DNA of 64,000 nt, from assembly GCF_003058195.1 (NCBI RefSeq), contig NZ_QBUH01000005.1, positions 407,692 through 471,691 of the forward strand, read 5' to 3'. The notes beneath the pieces were generated by a model. It made no database searches. It was given only the letters and a program-made list of their open reading frames with translations, and had not been told where the DNA came from. Positions 45,262-56,102 of this stretch are shown here, in pieces; position 1 is the first letter of the stretch; the number at the start of each line of letters is the position of its first letter. A program made the translations under genes and the position numbers. The DNA is from Elizabethkingia sp. YR214 (GTDB lineage: Bacteria; Bacteroidota; Bacteroidia; Flavobacteriales; Weeksellaceae).

Positions 45262-47397
45262 ATGAAGAAAAACATCCTACTAGCACTTGCTTTACTCCCC
45301 GCAGTAACGGCTTTTGCTCAACAGGCGGGAGGAATGTGGATTCCTACAGAGTTAAATGAAAAGGAAATGAAGGAATTGGGAATGAAGATTTCTGCAAAAG
45401 ATATTTTCAATACCCAAAAGCCTAGTATTAAAGATGCTGTAGTGCAATTCAATGGAGGCTGTACTGCTGAAATAATATCTCAAAAAGGTTTATTATTAAC
45501 AAATCACCACTGTGGTTTTGGACAAATTCAGGCACATTCTACAGTGCAAAATGACCTTCTAAGTAATGGTTTCTGGGCAAAGAATATGGACGAAGAACTT
45601 CCTAATCCAGGTGTAGTAGTAGATTTCATTACTGATATTAAAGAGGTAACCAATCAAATTCTTCCAGGTACAGAAAACCTTGCTGCTAAGGATGTAAAAG
45701 CTGCAATTGATAAAAATATAGAGGCTGCAAAAGCAAGCTTCAAATTGGAGCCTTCTCAGAAAGTAGTTATCAAATCCATGTATGATGGCAACAAATACTA
45801 TGCATTTATCATTGAAACTTTCAAAGATATCCGTTTAGTAGGGGCACCACCTCAATCTATCGGTAAATTTGGTTCGGATACTGATAACTGGGTATGGCCA
45901 AGACATACAGGAGATTTCTCTATGTTCCGTATCTATGCAGACAAAAACAATAAGCCTGCAGAATATTCTAAAGATAACATTCCATATACTCCGAAATATT
46001 CACTGCCGGTATCTGTAAAAGATCTTAAGGAAGGTGACTTCACATTCGTTTTCGGATTCCCGGGAAAAACAACTGAATATCTTCCTTCTGTTGCAGTAGA
46101 AAAAATCATTAATGATACAGATCCTGCAAAAATTACAGTACGTGATATTGCGTTGAAAACTCTTGATGAAAAAATGCGTACAGATAATGCAACTCGTATA
46201 AAGTATGCTTCTAAATATGCTTCTGTGGCTAACTACTGGAAAAAGTGGATGGGCGAAGTAGAAGGTTTGAAAAAATCTAATGCTGTAGCTAAAAAACAAG
46301 CTTATGAGCAAACTCTGGCACAGAAAAACCAGGAAGTAAAAGCAACTATTGATAAATTTAACCAACTGTATAGCGAGCAGGCACCTTATGCCCTAAACAA
46401 CGCTTATTATACTGAGGTTACAAGAAATGCTGAAACATTGCGTCTTGCTAATTATTTTATCACTTATTTTCAGGATGTTGAATCCGGAAAAGCAACTCCG
46501 GAATCTACTAAGAAGTTGAAGAATACTTTAACTTCTTTCTATAAAGATTACGAAGGTGAACTGGATGCTAAGGTAACAGCTAAATTATTGGCACTGTATG
46601 TACAGAAAACTCCGGCAGACTTTCTGCCATCAGGTTTTGCTCAGTTTAGTGATGTAAACAAAAACCTTACAGTAATCGAGGACTGGTCCAAAAACTCTAT
46701 AATCAGTGGACGTAAAGCACTAAATGGTACTTATACAAACCAGAACATCGACAAGATTTTTGCTGATGCCGGTTTTGCCACTGCTATTAAAAACGATCCT
46801 TTCTACAAACTGGCTTTATCTATGAAAGATGCCTACTCTCAGAAAGTAGATCCTAAATATGCTTCTTTACAGACAGAAATCGATGCACTTCAGAAGAAAT
46901 ATATGAAGCAGCAACTGGAAACAGATAAGGATAAGAAATTCTTCCCGGATGCCAATTCTACACTTCGTGTAACTTATGGTGTAGTAAAAGGTTCTAACCC
47001 AAGAGATGCGGTAACCTATGGTTACAAAACTCACCTTGCAGGTGTAATGGAGAAATATGTACCTGGAGACTATGAGTTCGATGTTCCTAAGAAGCTTATT
47101 GATTTATACAACAATAAAGATTACGGAATGTATAAAGACCAGACGGGTGATGTTCCTGTAAACTTTACAGCAACTAACCACACTACTGGTGGTAACTCCG
47201 GAAGTCCTGCATTAGATGCTAACGGAAACCTTGTAGGTCTTAACTTCGACAGACAATGGGAAGGAACTATGAGTGATATTAATTTTGATCCACGTTTCAG
47301 CAGAAATATTATGGTGGATACAAAATATGTCCTGTTCATTATCGATAAGTTTGCTGATGCTAAATGGCTGATCAACGAAATGAAGATTGTAAAATAA
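45262..47397 (+). CDS. S46 dipeptidyl peptidase, DPP11-type
   Basis: The 711-residue protein has a signal peptide (MKKNILLALALLPAVTAFAQ) and the S46 catalytic motifs: TNHHCGF (His near residues 82-83) and TGGNSGSPALD with nucleophile Ser646. The residue 18 after that Ser is Arg664 in LNFDRQWEG. In Porphyromonas enzymes this position is Arg in DPP11, which cleaves after Asp/Glu, and Gly in DPP7. The Arg therefore suggests Asp/Glu-specific peptide breakdown in the periplasm. Confidence 0.93.
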   Translation: MKKNILLALALLPAVTAFAQQAGGMWIPTELNEKEMKELGMKISAKDIFNTQKPSIKDAVVQFNGGCTAEIISQKGLLLTNHHCGFGQIQAHSTVQNDLLSNGFWAKNMDEELPNPGVVVDFITDIKEVTNQILPGTENLAAKDVKAAIDKNIEAAKASFKLEPSQKVVIKSMYDGNKYYAFIIETFKDIRLVGAPPQSIGKFGSDTDNWVWPRHTGDFSMFRIYADKNNKPAEYSKDNIPYTPKYSLPVSVKDLKEGDFTFVFGFPGKTTEYLPSVAVEKIINDTDPAKITVRDIALKTLDEKMRTDNATRIKYASKYASVANYWKKWMGEVEGLKKSNAVAKKQAYEQTLAQKNQEVKATIDKFNQLYSEQAPYALNNAYYTEVTRNAETLRLANYFITYFQDVESGKATPESTKKLKNTLTSFYKDYEGELDAKVTAKLLALYVQKTPADFLPSGFAQFSDVNKNLTVIEDWSKNSIISGRKALNGTYTNQNIDKIFADAGFATAIKNDPFYKLALSMKDAYSQKVDPKYASLQTEIDALQKKYMKQQLETDKDKKFFPDANSTLRVTYGVVKGSNPRDAVTYGYKTHLAGVMEKYVPGDYEFDVPKKLIDLYNNKDYGMYKDQTGDVPVNFTATNHTTGGNSGSPALDANGNLVGLNFDRQWEGTMSDINFDPRFSRNIMVDTKYVLFIIDKFADAKWLINEMKIVK

Positions 47398-47420
47398 TCT
47401 TCATCACTAAAATAAGAAGT

Positions 47421-47447
47421 GCCGGAATATTCCGGCATTTTCTATTT
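47421..47447. terminator. Terminator between the S46 peptidase and GH3 genes
   Basis: A perfect 16-base palindrome (GCCGGAATATTCCGGC) preceded by an A-rich tract and followed by ATTTTCTATTT sits between two convergent genes. Confidence 0.7.
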
Positions 47448-47462
47448 ATAATTAACCTAATA

Positions 47463-49724
47463 TTACTGAAGTGTAAACTTCACTTTTGTTTTAATATCTG
47501 TAGAAGATGCTCCTACCAATGCTTCGAATTCTCCTGGTTCAGCTACCCACTGATGCTTAGCCGCATCAAAGAAGCTTAATGCCGATTTATCAATTGTAAA
47601 GCTTACTTCTTTTTGTTCACCTGGTTTCAAGTTTATTTTCTCAAAACCTTTTAGCTCTTTTAGCGGACGTGGCACAGATGATTTAAGATCACTGATATAT
47701 AACTGAGCAACCTCAGCGCCTTCTCTTTTACCTGTATTTTTAATACTTACAGTAAATGTAATTGTTCCGTCCTGAGTTATCTGTGTTTTATCTGCACGGA
47801 CTTTCCCATATTCAAAAGTTGTATAGCTAAGACCATGGCCGAAGCTGAACAATGGTTTTATATTTTTGGTATCATGCCAACGATAGCCAACAAAAACACC
47901 TTCGTTGTAAGTAATATTAATCGGATTCTTTTGATCTTTTCCTTTTCCGGCAGCTAATTCGGCTTTATTCCCAGGATACTCTCCCATCTGATGAGCGGCA
48001 TTATCTTCCAGTTTTACAGGAAATGTAAATGGTAGTTTTCCAGAAGGACTCACATCTCCGGCTAATACAGCGGCAAGAGCATTTCCAGCCTCGGAACCCA
48101 AATACCATCCCTGTACAATTGCAGGAACTTCTTTTACCCACGGCATAGCAACAGCATTACCAGAAACCAGTACTACGGCAAGATTTTTATTGGCTTTTGA
48201 CAATGCATAAATCAACTGATCTTGGTTATATGGTAATCCCAATTCTTTTCTGTCGTGTCCTTCACTATCCTGGTAGTCGCTTTTATTAAGGCCACCAACA
48301 AAGATTACTACATCAGATTTTTTAGCCAATGCTACAGCTTCATTTAATAATTCCGAAGCCGGACGGTCATCTTTAAGATTCTGACCAGACTTCACACCAT
48401 TATATTCTCCGCCAACATCACCTACATAACCACGTGCATATTGTACTTCGGCTTTTTTACCAAACCTCGACTTAATACCTTCCAGAGGCAGGGTTTCATA
48501 TTTTACTTTTAATGAAGAGGAACCACCGCCCACTGTCATCATCTTAATAGCATTCTCTCCGATTACTGCAATCTTTCGGACTTTATCCGTGTTTATTGGC
48601 AAAACATTGTTATTGTTCTGGAGCAATACAATTCCTTCTTCTCCAATTTCTTTGGCTACAGCCATATGATCTTCCGAAGCGATATTACCAAGAGGCTTAT
48701 TAGGATTAATTGTCGTATTATATGCCAGACGAAGAATCCTTCTTACTTTATCATCCAGCTCTGTTGTGCCTACCTTTCCGGATTTTATAAGATCCAAATA
48801 AGGTTTTGCAAGATAGTAATTGTCATATGCATTTCTGGTCCCTGCAGAAAGTCCATTTGTCCAACTGCCGAATTCCATATCCAATCCGTTATGAATAGCC
48901 TGCTCGGTATTGTTTACAGCCCCCCAGTCGGATACCACTACACCTTTGTATCCCCATTCTCCTTTCAGAATTTTGTTTAGCAAATATTCATTCTGGCTGG
49001 CATACTGATTCTTATATTTATCATAAGCTCCCATAATTGTCCATGAATCTCCTTCCTGAACAGCGGCTTTAAATGGTGGTAAATATATTTCGTATAAAGT
49101 ACGGTCGTCAACGATGACATTACTGGTATGGCGGAATTCTTCCTGGTTATTGAGTGCAAAGTGCTTCACGCTGGTTGCAACTCCATTGGACTGTACTCCT
49201 TTGATATATGGAACGACCATCTTGGAAGTGAGATATGGGTCTTCTCCCATATATTCAAAATTACGCCCGTTTAACGGTGTTCTGTAAATATTTACACCAG
49301 GGCCTAACAGAATATCTTTTTTACGATAACGAGCTTCTTCACCTAAGGCTTTACCATAATTCCATGACATTCTTTTGTTCCATGTAGCCGATAAAGCTGT
49401 AAGAGCCGGATATGCTACGATAGAGTCGTTACTCCAACCTGCCTGATCCCATTCGTCCCATAAAACTTCCGGACGTACACCGTGCGGACCATCTGTAGTC
49501 CAGAATTCTGGTATTCCTAAGCGCGGAACTCCGGCAGAACTAAATTTGGATTGAGCATGAAGCATGGTTACTTTTTCTTCCAGTGTCATTCTGGAAAGTG
49601 CATCTTCAATGCGTTGTTCTACAGGCTTCGATGCATCCAGGTAAGCAGGAACTTGTTTATTTTGCGCCTGTAATCCGGGAGCCAGCAAAGATATCAATGA
49701 GGCTAAGATAATTCTCTTCAGCAT
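47463..49724 (-). CDS. bglX: Glycoside hydrolase family 3 beta-glucosidase
   Basis: The 753-residue periplasmic enzyme has a signal peptide (MLKRIILASLISLLAPGLQAQ) and a GH3 N-terminal barrel with the nucleophile Asp in GVVVSDWGAVNN. It also has a C-terminal GH3 domain (GEEGIVLLQNNNNVLP, then GYRWHDTKNIKPLFSFGHGLSYTTFEY) and a fibronectin-III-like domain at the end (about 655-753). The arrangement and length match BglX-type beta-glucosidases, which remove terminal glucose from oligosaccharides. Confidence 0.9.
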   Translation of the reverse strand: MLKRIILASLISLLAPGLQAQNKQVPAYLDASKPVEQRIEDALSRMTLEEKVTMLHAQSKFSSAGVPRLGIPEFWTTDGPHGVRPEVLWDEWDQAGWSNDSIVAYPALTALSATWNKRMSWNYGKALGEEARYRKKDILLGPGVNIYRTPLNGRNFEYMGEDPYLTSKMVVPYIKGVQSNGVATSVKHFALNNQEEFRHTSNVIVDDRTLYEIYLPPFKAAVQEGDSWTIMGAYDKYKNQYASQNEYLLNKILKGEWGYKGVVVSDWGAVNNTEQAIHNGLDMEFGSWTNGLSAGTRNAYDNYYLAKPYLDLIKSGKVGTTELDDKVRRILRLAYNTTINPNKPLGNIASEDHMAVAKEIGEEGIVLLQNNNNVLPINTDKVRKIAVIGENAIKMMTVGGGSSSLKVKYETLPLEGIKSRFGKKAEVQYARGYVGDVGGEYNGVKSGQNLKDDRPASELLNEAVALAKKSDVVIFVGGLNKSDYQDSEGHDRKELGLPYNQDQLIYALSKANKNLAVVLVSGNAVAMPWVKEVPAIVQGWYLGSEAGNALAAVLAGDVSPSGKLPFTFPVKLEDNAAHQMGEYPGNKAELAAGKGKDQKNPINITYNEGVFVGYRWHDTKNIKPLFSFGHGLSYTTFEYGKVRADKTQITQDGTITFTVSIKNTGKREGAEVAQLYISDLKSSVPRPLKELKGFEKINLKPGEQKEVSFTIDKSALSFFDAAKHQWVAEPGEFEALVGASSTDIKTKVKFTLQ

Positions 49725-49820
49725 AGCTATCGTTTTTACTTTATAATTATTAATAATGTAAATGTAATAAATTTTTAAATTGTCTCAAAATGAGATAATA
49801 AAAATATGATATAAAAATAA

Positions 49821-49869
49821 AATAACCAGAAGGATTCGTTTTAAAATTACTACTTCCTTCTGATTATTT
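49821..49869 (-). terminator. Probable terminator of the putP gene
   Basis: Arms around CAGAAGGA and TCCTTCTG, extended by A/T pairs, enclose a loop of about 20 bases. A T-rich tract follows on the minus strand. The loop is longer than usual. Confidence 0.6.
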
Positions 49870-49891
49870 TATAATATTCTACAGATATTTA

Positions 49892-51388
49892 TTATTCCTG
49901 CATAATTTTATTCATTTCTTCAAATTCACTTTCAATAACCTCATCTGGCTTATAAGTTAATGTAGAAACTACCAAATTGGTTAGCAATGACAATATAAAA
50001 CCGGGAATCATTTCGTACCAGTCTTTAAAAGGATGCTGGATATATACCCAAGCCAATACTGTAATCCCTCCAACCAACATACCTGCAAGACCTCCCTGCC
50101 AAGTTGTTTTTTTCCAGAGAAGAGACAATAAAATTAAAGGTCCGAAAGCGGAACCAAAACCTGCCCATGCATTCCCCACAAGATTAAGGATACTATCTTT
50201 AGGATTAAGAGACAAAAGCACTGCAACCACAGCTACTAACAGAACTGACAGTCTGCTGGTAAGCAAGAGTTGTTTTGGTGTTGCATTTTTATTCAGGAAA
50301 GCTTTGTAAATATCTTCAGTTAATGAGCTGGATGTTACCAACAATTGTGAAGAGATAGTGCTCATAACCGCTGCAAGAATGGCTGTTAATAAAAATCCTG
50401 CAACAAGCGGATGGAACAGAATACGGGAGAAATAAATGAAAATAGTTTCTGCCTCTGTTTTGGAACCATCAAACTTCATCATTGTGTCAATATCAAACTT
50501 TTGCAGGTAAGCAATCCCGATTAGACCAATTGCTAGTGCTCCGGCAACAGTAAAGATCATCCATGTAATCCCTATTCTTCTGGCCTTAACTAGATCTTTT
50601 GGCTTATCTATTGCCATAAAACGCACCAGAATATGTGGCTGTCCACAATATCCAAGTCCCCATGCCAATAAAGAAACAATACTGATAGTGGTTGTCCCTC
50701 TGAACAAATCTAAGTATTTAGGGTCTTTAGCTTTGATAAGAGAAAAAGTCTCACTTATACTTCCGATTTGTAAAATCGCTACAATAGGTACGATAACTAA
50801 GGCTAATACCATGATAGTTCCTTGTACAAAATCGGTAAGACTTACCGCAAGGAAGCCTCCCAGGAATGTGTATAACACAACAACCAAGCTGGTTAGTAAT
50901 AGCCCCACAGTATAGTCTATTCCAAAGGCTGATTCAAATAATTTACCTCCGGAAACCATACCAGCCGAAGTATACAATGTAAAAAATACCAGAATAAAAA
51001 TTGAAGAAGTAACTTTCAGAAGATGATTTTTATTTTTAAACCTGTTTTCAAAAAAGACAGGTAATGTAATTGCATTCTGAGCAACTTCCGTATAAATCCT
51101 TAGCCGCGGTGCTACAATAATATAATTAAGAAATGCTCCGGTAGTAAGTCCTATGGCAATCCAGGAACTGGAAATCCCTGATAAATACATGGCACCCGGG
51201 ACACCCATCAGTAGCCAGCCACTCATGTCGGCTGCTCCGGCTGAGAGTGCCGTTACGGCTGCTCCCATCTTCCTTCCTCCAATTAAAAACTCCTCGGAAT
51301 TGCTTGTTGATTTTTTATAAGAATATACGCCGATACCTATCATTAACAACAGATACAGCCCCACAGAAATCGCTTCGTATATTTGCAT
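49892..51388 (-). CDS. putP: Sodium/proline symporter
   Basis: The 498-residue SSS-family membrane protein begins as PutP does (YEAISVGLYLLLMIGIGVYSYKKS). It carries FLIGGRKMGAAVTALSAGAADMSGWLLMGVPGAMY, the Na+-binding region typical of PutP, and CGQPHILVRFMAIDKPKDL. It has about thirteen helices. It imports L-proline with Na+ as carbon and nitrogen source or osmolyte. It is monocistronic, with a terminator downstream. Confidence 0.92.
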   Translation of the reverse strand: MQIYEAISVGLYLLLMIGIGVYSYKKSTSNSEEFLIGGRKMGAAVTALSAGAADMSGWLLMGVPGAMYLSGISSSWIAIGLTTGAFLNYIIVAPRLRIYTEVAQNAITLPVFFENRFKNKNHLLKVTSSIFILVFFTLYTSAGMVSGGKLFESAFGIDYTVGLLLTSLVVVLYTFLGGFLAVSLTDFVQGTIMVLALVIVPIVAILQIGSISETFSLIKAKDPKYLDLFRGTTTISIVSLLAWGLGYCGQPHILVRFMAIDKPKDLVKARRIGITWMIFTVAGALAIGLIGIAYLQKFDIDTMMKFDGSKTEAETIFIYFSRILFHPLVAGFLLTAILAAVMSTISSQLLVTSSSLTEDIYKAFLNKNATPKQLLLTSRLSVLLVAVVAVLLSLNPKDSILNLVGNAWAGFGSAFGPLILLSLLWKKTTWQGGLAGMLVGGITVLAWVYIQHPFKDWYEMIPGFILSLLTNLVVSTLTYKPDEVIESEFEEMNKIMQE

Positions 51389-51634
51389 ATCGTTTTTTTT
51401 ATGGTCCCGAATATAACCATTTTCAAAAAAATATGGGGTCTAATTTTAAGAAAAAATTAAGATTTTAAAGCCGTAAAACCTGTGTTTAAACTATTTAAAC
51501 TGCATATAGTCTCCGTTTCAAAAGTGATACAGACATGATAACTTGTAGTAAACCGGACAGATATAAAAAGCTTCACAGGCTATAATATTCTGTGAGGTTT
51601 TTAAATACTGAAAGTCGTGTTTAATTTTCAATAA
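51389..51634. other. Intergenic region upstream of putP, mostly empty
   Basis: The spacer between putP and the M16 gene is about 285 bases. It holds no ORF I can support. A weak hairpin (TTCACAG/CTGTGA) with a T run on the plus strand lies at 51572-51604 but follows no plus-strand gene. The rest must contain the putP promoter, for which I see no clear TAnnTTTG element. Confidence 0.5.
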
Positions 51635-51660
51635 AAAATCCGGAAAGTTTCCCGGATTTT
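51635..51660 (-). terminator. Terminator of the M16 peptidase gene
   Basis: A 9-bp stem (AAAATCCGG/CCGGATTTT) with an 8-base loop is followed on the minus strand by TTATTGAAAA. It lies 14 bases past the M16 stop. Confidence 0.75.
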
Positions 51661-51673
51661 CATTTTTATCTTT

Positions 51674-54589
51674 TTAATAACCGAAGATTTCTTCCAGACT
51701 TACTTCCCGGAATGTTCCCAGTTTATTAATTGCATTCATATCCAGATTTTCTTTCTTACCAATAATAGCCGTATTATAGTTAACAGGTTTAACTTCTGTA
51801 TTATAGAAATTGGATAACTGAGGTAAAGTGAGTTCTTTCACTTCATTGTAGATATCTTTACGGACGTCATAATCAATCCCAAGTTTCTTCATCCTAAGAT
51901 AATTGAAATAAATATTACGCTTGGTAATTCTGTTAGAAGCAATCTGCTTTAGTGCAGATCCTTTAGCATTGTCAAACTGCACCTGAATTTGCGGAAGTTC
52001 TGCCATCAACTCATTCATTGCAGAAACCGCCTGTGGCAGCTTATTAGCTTGTGTTCCGACATAAGTCGTTACATAATCGTGTTTCTTCAGTTCATCCGGA
52101 TAAGCATAGTTTACATAAGCAGAATATGCCAATGAACGTGATTCACGGATTTCCTGAAATACAATAGATGACAAGCCTCGTCCAAAATACTCATTGAATA
52201 CATTGATTTTGCCAAAATTAGCTGGCTTAATTTCTTCACCACGGCCAATTTTGCTCATCTCCATTTGTACCATATCATAGTTTGTGAAATATACCTGTCC
52301 GCCGGTTGGCAATTCAGGATATACTTTAGCTGCAGGATATTTCAGACTTGCTTTTTGTACATAGCCACTTACTTCATTCTCAAAAGAACCAAGGTCTTTC
52401 CCATAGAAGAATAATTCGTATGGATATTTTGCAAGGGATTTTATTTTATCTGTGATTTCCTCTGCTTTTATGGCAGTAAGACGATCTTTGGAAATTACAT
52501 CTCTGAATCTTGAATCTGTTCCGAACTTAGCATAGTTAGTCAATGCAGCCATAATGCGGGCTTTATCTTTTTTCGCTATTTCACGACCTTCCAGGATTGT
52601 TTTTACTGTTTTATTATAGATTTCCTGATCTGGTTTTACGCTCTGAATCCAATGGTTTACTAAAGCAAGGCCTTTTCCTATATTTTTCTCCGGTCCTGAA
52701 AGTGAAACATTAATTCTGTCTGCACCAATCTGAAGGTTATAGGAAATACCTATTTTATAGAATTCAGCCTTTAACTGCTCTGGTGTATATTTATCTGTTC
52801 CCAAATATTCCAGTACACTCAGTGCAAGTCCCAATTCTTTATCATTATCAGTCCCAAGGTTAAAGATATAGTTCATCTGTGCTATATCATTTGTTTTATT
52901 CTGAATATAACTCAGTTTTACACCTTTAACTGTGGTTTCTTTGATTTCTTTTTTGAAGTCTACAAATACCGGAGCAATGTCTGAAACTTTTTCGGAAATG
53001 ATTTCTTTAAGGAAAGGTGACTGTGAATCTTTGTTCAACTGAATCGGGGTAATACCAGGATTTTCTACTCTGACTAGTTTATCGTTTACACCTTTTTCTT
53101 TGTAAACAACAACATAATTGTCTTTAAAGAAATCGTTGGCAAACTTTACAATATCATCTTTTGTAATCTTAGAATACTCATTGATTTCATTAAGCTCCTG
53201 ATCCCAATTTCTGCCTTTGATATAAACATCATAAAGATTGGTTGCTAATCCATCCGCTGTTTCCAGTTGTCTCATTCTGGAAAGCTTCATATCTTCTACA
53301 ATTGCAGGGATCATCCAGTCCGGAAATTCTCCTTTTTTAATAAGGTCTATTTGTTCCAGCAGCAATTGCTTTGCATCCTGCATACTTTGTCCTTCTTTAG
53401 GAACAATAACCATAGTAAAATATCCGTAAGCTTTCAGCGGAGAGTTATATGCCACAGCACGTAAAGCTTTCTGCTGCTGATTGACATTGGTATCAAGAAG
53501 CCCTGCTTCTCCACTGTTACTAAGGATTTGTGCTGTAATTTCTGCCAGATGAGATTCGTTAGAACCGTAACTATCTGTTCTCCATGCCATTTGCAGTCTC
53601 GGCGTAGTAGGACTTTTTACTGTTTTTTCAACAATTTTAATCATTGGTTCTTCCGAAACCATCTTCTTCATTGGCAATTCTTTATATTGGAAAGTCCCAA
53701 AATATTTGTCTGCCAATGCAATAGTTTTATCAAAATCAATATCTCCTACCAATACAACCGCCATATTATTTGGTACGTAGTACGTATCGAAATATTTATT
53801 GATGGCCACCATGGAAGGGTTCTTCAGATGCTCTGCTGTTCCGATGGTTGTTTGCTGCCCGTTTGGATGCTTTGGAAACAAAGCACTCATCAGTTCATAA
53901 TTTACAAGTCTGCCGTCATTATCCTGTGCGCGGTTATATTCTTCGTAAACAGCTTCCAGTTCGGTATGGAATAATCTAAGCACTAATCCAGAAAAACGTT
54001 CTTTCTCAATTTTGAACCATTTTTCCAACTCGTTGTTGGGGATATTATTTTTATAAACTGTTTCGTCCAGCCACGTATGTGCATTGGTTCCGGTTGCTCC
54101 AATAGAAGAAGTAGCTTTATCGTATTCGTTCGCAATTGCATATTTAGAGGCTTCCTGAGAAACAGCATCTATTTTCTTATAAATATCTCTCTTTTTAGCC
54201 GGATCTTTTTCTGCCTTGTGTGCTTCATAAAGATCCGATATCTGTTGAATCAAAGCTTTTTCTTTAGTCCAGTCTTTAGTTCCTAATTTTGAAGTTCCTT
54301 TGAACACCATATGCTCTAGATAATGGGCTAAACCAGTATTATCTGCAGGGTCATTATTGGAGCCTGTACGTACAGGAATATAGGTTTGGATCCTCGGTGC
54401 ATCTGTATTCTTAGCCAGATATACTTTCAGACCATTCTTCAGGGTATACACTCTTACATGATCCGGATCATTATTTACCGTTTCATAAGTATAACCTTTA
54501 TTATCTTTTAATGTCTGTATTTTAAAATCTTGTGCGTTCATCATATTCATCAACAAAGCTAAGGAAAGTGTAGATACTATTTTTCTCAT
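51674..54589 (-). CDS. M16 (insulinase/pitrilysin) family metalloprotease
   Basis: The 971-residue protein starts with a signal peptide (MRKIVSTLSLALLMNMMNAQ), so ATG 54589 is taken rather than 54658. The inverted zinc motif HxxEH is present as LAHYLEHMVFKGT, with the downstream Glu in ELEAVYEEYNRA. Two M16 halves follow, the second inactive as usual, with the R-rich end (FQEIRESRSLAYSAY). It probably digests peptides in the periplasm. aspA is upstream on the same strand, separated by a terminator. Confidence 0.92.
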   Translation of the reverse strand: MRKIVSTLSLALLMNMMNAQDFKIQTLKDNKGYTYETVNNDPDHVRVYTLKNGLKVYLAKNTDAPRIQTYIPVRTGSNNDPADNTGLAHYLEHMVFKGTSKLGTKDWTKEKALIQQISDLYEAHKAEKDPAKKRDIYKKIDAVSQEASKYAIANEYDKATSSIGATGTNAHTWLDETVYKNNIPNNELEKWFKIEKERFSGLVLRLFHTELEAVYEEYNRAQDNDGRLVNYELMSALFPKHPNGQQTTIGTAEHLKNPSMVAINKYFDTYYVPNNMAVVLVGDIDFDKTIALADKYFGTFQYKELPMKKMVSEEPMIKIVEKTVKSPTTPRLQMAWRTDSYGSNESHLAEITAQILSNSGEAGLLDTNVNQQQKALRAVAYNSPLKAYGYFTMVIVPKEGQSMQDAKQLLLEQIDLIKKGEFPDWMIPAIVEDMKLSRMRQLETADGLATNLYDVYIKGRNWDQELNEINEYSKITKDDIVKFANDFFKDNYVVVYKEKGVNDKLVRVENPGITPIQLNKDSQSPFLKEIISEKVSDIAPVFVDFKKEIKETTVKGVKLSYIQNKTNDIAQMNYIFNLGTDNDKELGLALSVLEYLGTDKYTPEQLKAEFYKIGISYNLQIGADRINVSLSGPEKNIGKGLALVNHWIQSVKPDQEIYNKTVKTILEGREIAKKDKARIMAALTNYAKFGTDSRFRDVISKDRLTAIKAEEITDKIKSLAKYPYELFFYGKDLGSFENEVSGYVQKASLKYPAAKVYPELPTGGQVYFTNYDMVQMEMSKIGRGEEIKPANFGKINVFNEYFGRGLSSIVFQEIRESRSLAYSAYVNYAYPDELKKHDYVTTYVGTQANKLPQAVSAMNELMAELPQIQVQFDNAKGSALKQIASNRITKRNIYFNYLRMKKLGIDYDVRKDIYNEVKELTLPQLSNFYNTEVKPVNYNTAIIGKKENLDMNAINKLGTFREVSLEEIFGY

Positions 54590-54622
54590 ATACCATTTTT
54601 TGTGAAAATATATATTTAAAAT

Positions 54623-54645
54623 AAAGAGGAGTAATACTCCTCTTT
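54623..54645 (-). terminator. Terminator after aspA
   Basis: Arms AAAGAGGAGTA and TACTCCTCTTT form a hairpin followed on the minus strand by ATTTTAAATAT. It lies just past the aspA stop. Confidence 0.75.
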
Positions 54646-54667
54646 TATTTATAAACATTATTATATA

Positions 54668-56071
54668 TTAAAATTTTGCATGTGGATTCAGCATATTCTC
54701 GGGTGCTAAAATCTCATCTAATTTTTCTTTGCTCAATAATTCGTGTTCCAATACCAGATCGTATACACTCTTACCTGTATCTAAAGCTTCTTTAGCAATC
54801 TTAGTACTATTTTTATATCCTATATATGGGTTAAGTGCTGTAACAATACCAATACTGTTTTTTACCATATTCAGGCAGATTTCTTTATTAGCTGTTATAC
54901 CATCTATACACTTTTCACGAAGCGTATCCATAGCGTTTTTCAGAAAACGGATAGATTCCATGATTGATTGCGTAAGAACAGGCTCCATAACATTAAGCTG
55001 TAACTGACCTGCTTCTGCTGCAAAGGTTACTGTAAGATCATTACCAATAACTTTAAAGCAAACCTGATTTACCACTTCCGGAATTACCGGATTTACTTTA
55101 CCAGGCATAATAGAAGATCCCGGCTGCATTTTTGGTAAATTAATTTCATAGAAACCAGCTCTTGGGCCTGAAGCCAATAATCTAAGGTCGTTACAAATCT
55201 TAGAAAGCTTCACTGCCATTCTTTTCATTGCGGAAGAATAGATTACATAAGCTCCTGTATCTGGTGTTGCTTCTACAAGATCGGAGGCCAATACAACATC
55301 AACTCCTGAAACCTTAGCCAGATTCTCTGTACATTTTGTTGCATAATCAGGATGAGCATTTAGCCCTGTACCAATTGCTGTTGCTCCCATATTGGTTTCA
55401 AGGAACAGATCTGCATTTGTATTCAGACGGGCAATTTCTTCCTGAAGAGTATTAGCAAAAGCATTAAACTCCTGCCCCATTGTCATAGGTACAGCATCCT
55501 GCAGCTGCGTACGCCCCATTTTGATTACATCTTTCAGATCTTCTGCTTTTTTTCTGAATGATTGTATCAATAATTCCAGACGCTCAACCAAGGTTTTATT
55601 CAAATTGTATAGTGCTATACGAATTGCTGTAGGATAAGCATCATTGGTAGACTGAGAAAGGTTTACATGATCGTTTGGAGAACAGAACTGGTATTCACCT
55701 TTCTGGTGTCCCATAAGTTCCAAAGCTCTGTTTGCAATTACTTCATTCGCATTCATGTTCATCGATGTACCTGCACCTCCCTGGATCATATCCGTTGGGA
55801 ATTGTTCGTGCATTTTTCCCGCAACAATCTCGTCACAAGCTATTGCAATATTTTTATTGATGATCTCGTCTAAAAGTCCTAATTCAAAATTAGTCTGAGC
55901 TGCTGCTTTTTTAACGAAAGCAAAAGCTTTAATAAACTCCGGATGATCCGATAAATGATCATTAGAAATTTTAAAATTATCTATCGCTCTCTGCGTCTGT
56001 ACTCCATAGTATGCATTTACCGGAACCTTTAGTTCACCTATCAGATCACTTTCAATTCTGTAATCATTCAT
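54668..56071 (-). CDS. aspA: Aspartate ammonia-lyase
   Basis: Aspartase converts L-aspartate to fumarate and ammonia. The 467-residue protein has the fumarase/aspartase signature [11 protein letters not shown] near residue 320, the early motif [13 protein letters not shown] and the active-site segment [14 protein letters not shown]. The tail ...[10 protein letters not shown] matches AspA, not fumarase C. All catalytic parts are intact. A near-consensus promoter lies upstream and a terminator downstream, so it is a single-gene unit. Confidence 0.95.
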   Translation of the reverse strand: MNDYRIESDLIGELKVPVNAYYGVQTQRAIDNFKISNDHLSDHPEFIKAFAFVKKAAAQTNFELGLLDEIINKNIAIACDEIVAGKMHEQFPTDMIQGGAGTSMNMNANEVIANRALELMGHQKGEYQFCSPNDHVNLSQSTNDAYPTAIRIALYNLNKTLVERLELLIQSFRKKAEDLKDVIKMGRTQLQDAVPMTMGQEFNAFANTLQEEIARLNTNADLFLETNMGATAIGTGLNAHPDYATKCTENLAKVSGVDVVLASDLVEATPDTGAYVIYSSAMKRMAVKLSKICNDLRLLASGPRAGFYEINLPKMQPGSSIMPGKVNPVIPEVVNQVCFKVIGNDLTVTFAAEAGQLQLNVMEPVLTQSIMESIRFLKNAMDTLREKCIDGITANKEICLNMVKNSIGIVTALNPYIGYKNSTKIAKEALDTGKSVYDLVLEHELLSKEKLDEILAPENMLNPHAKF

Positions 56072-56102
56072 TATTCAAAAATTTTAAACTCTAAAGTTAA
56101 AC

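Noticed and set aside
51541..51604. A 16-codon ORF upstream of a weak hairpin
   Set aside because: There is no promoter element and no coding bias; it is too short to support.
53528..53974. A 148-codon frame on the plus strand opposite the M16 peptidase gene
   Set aside because: It lies fully inside the peptidase gene on the other strand, with Cys/Phe-rich low-information sequence and no domain.
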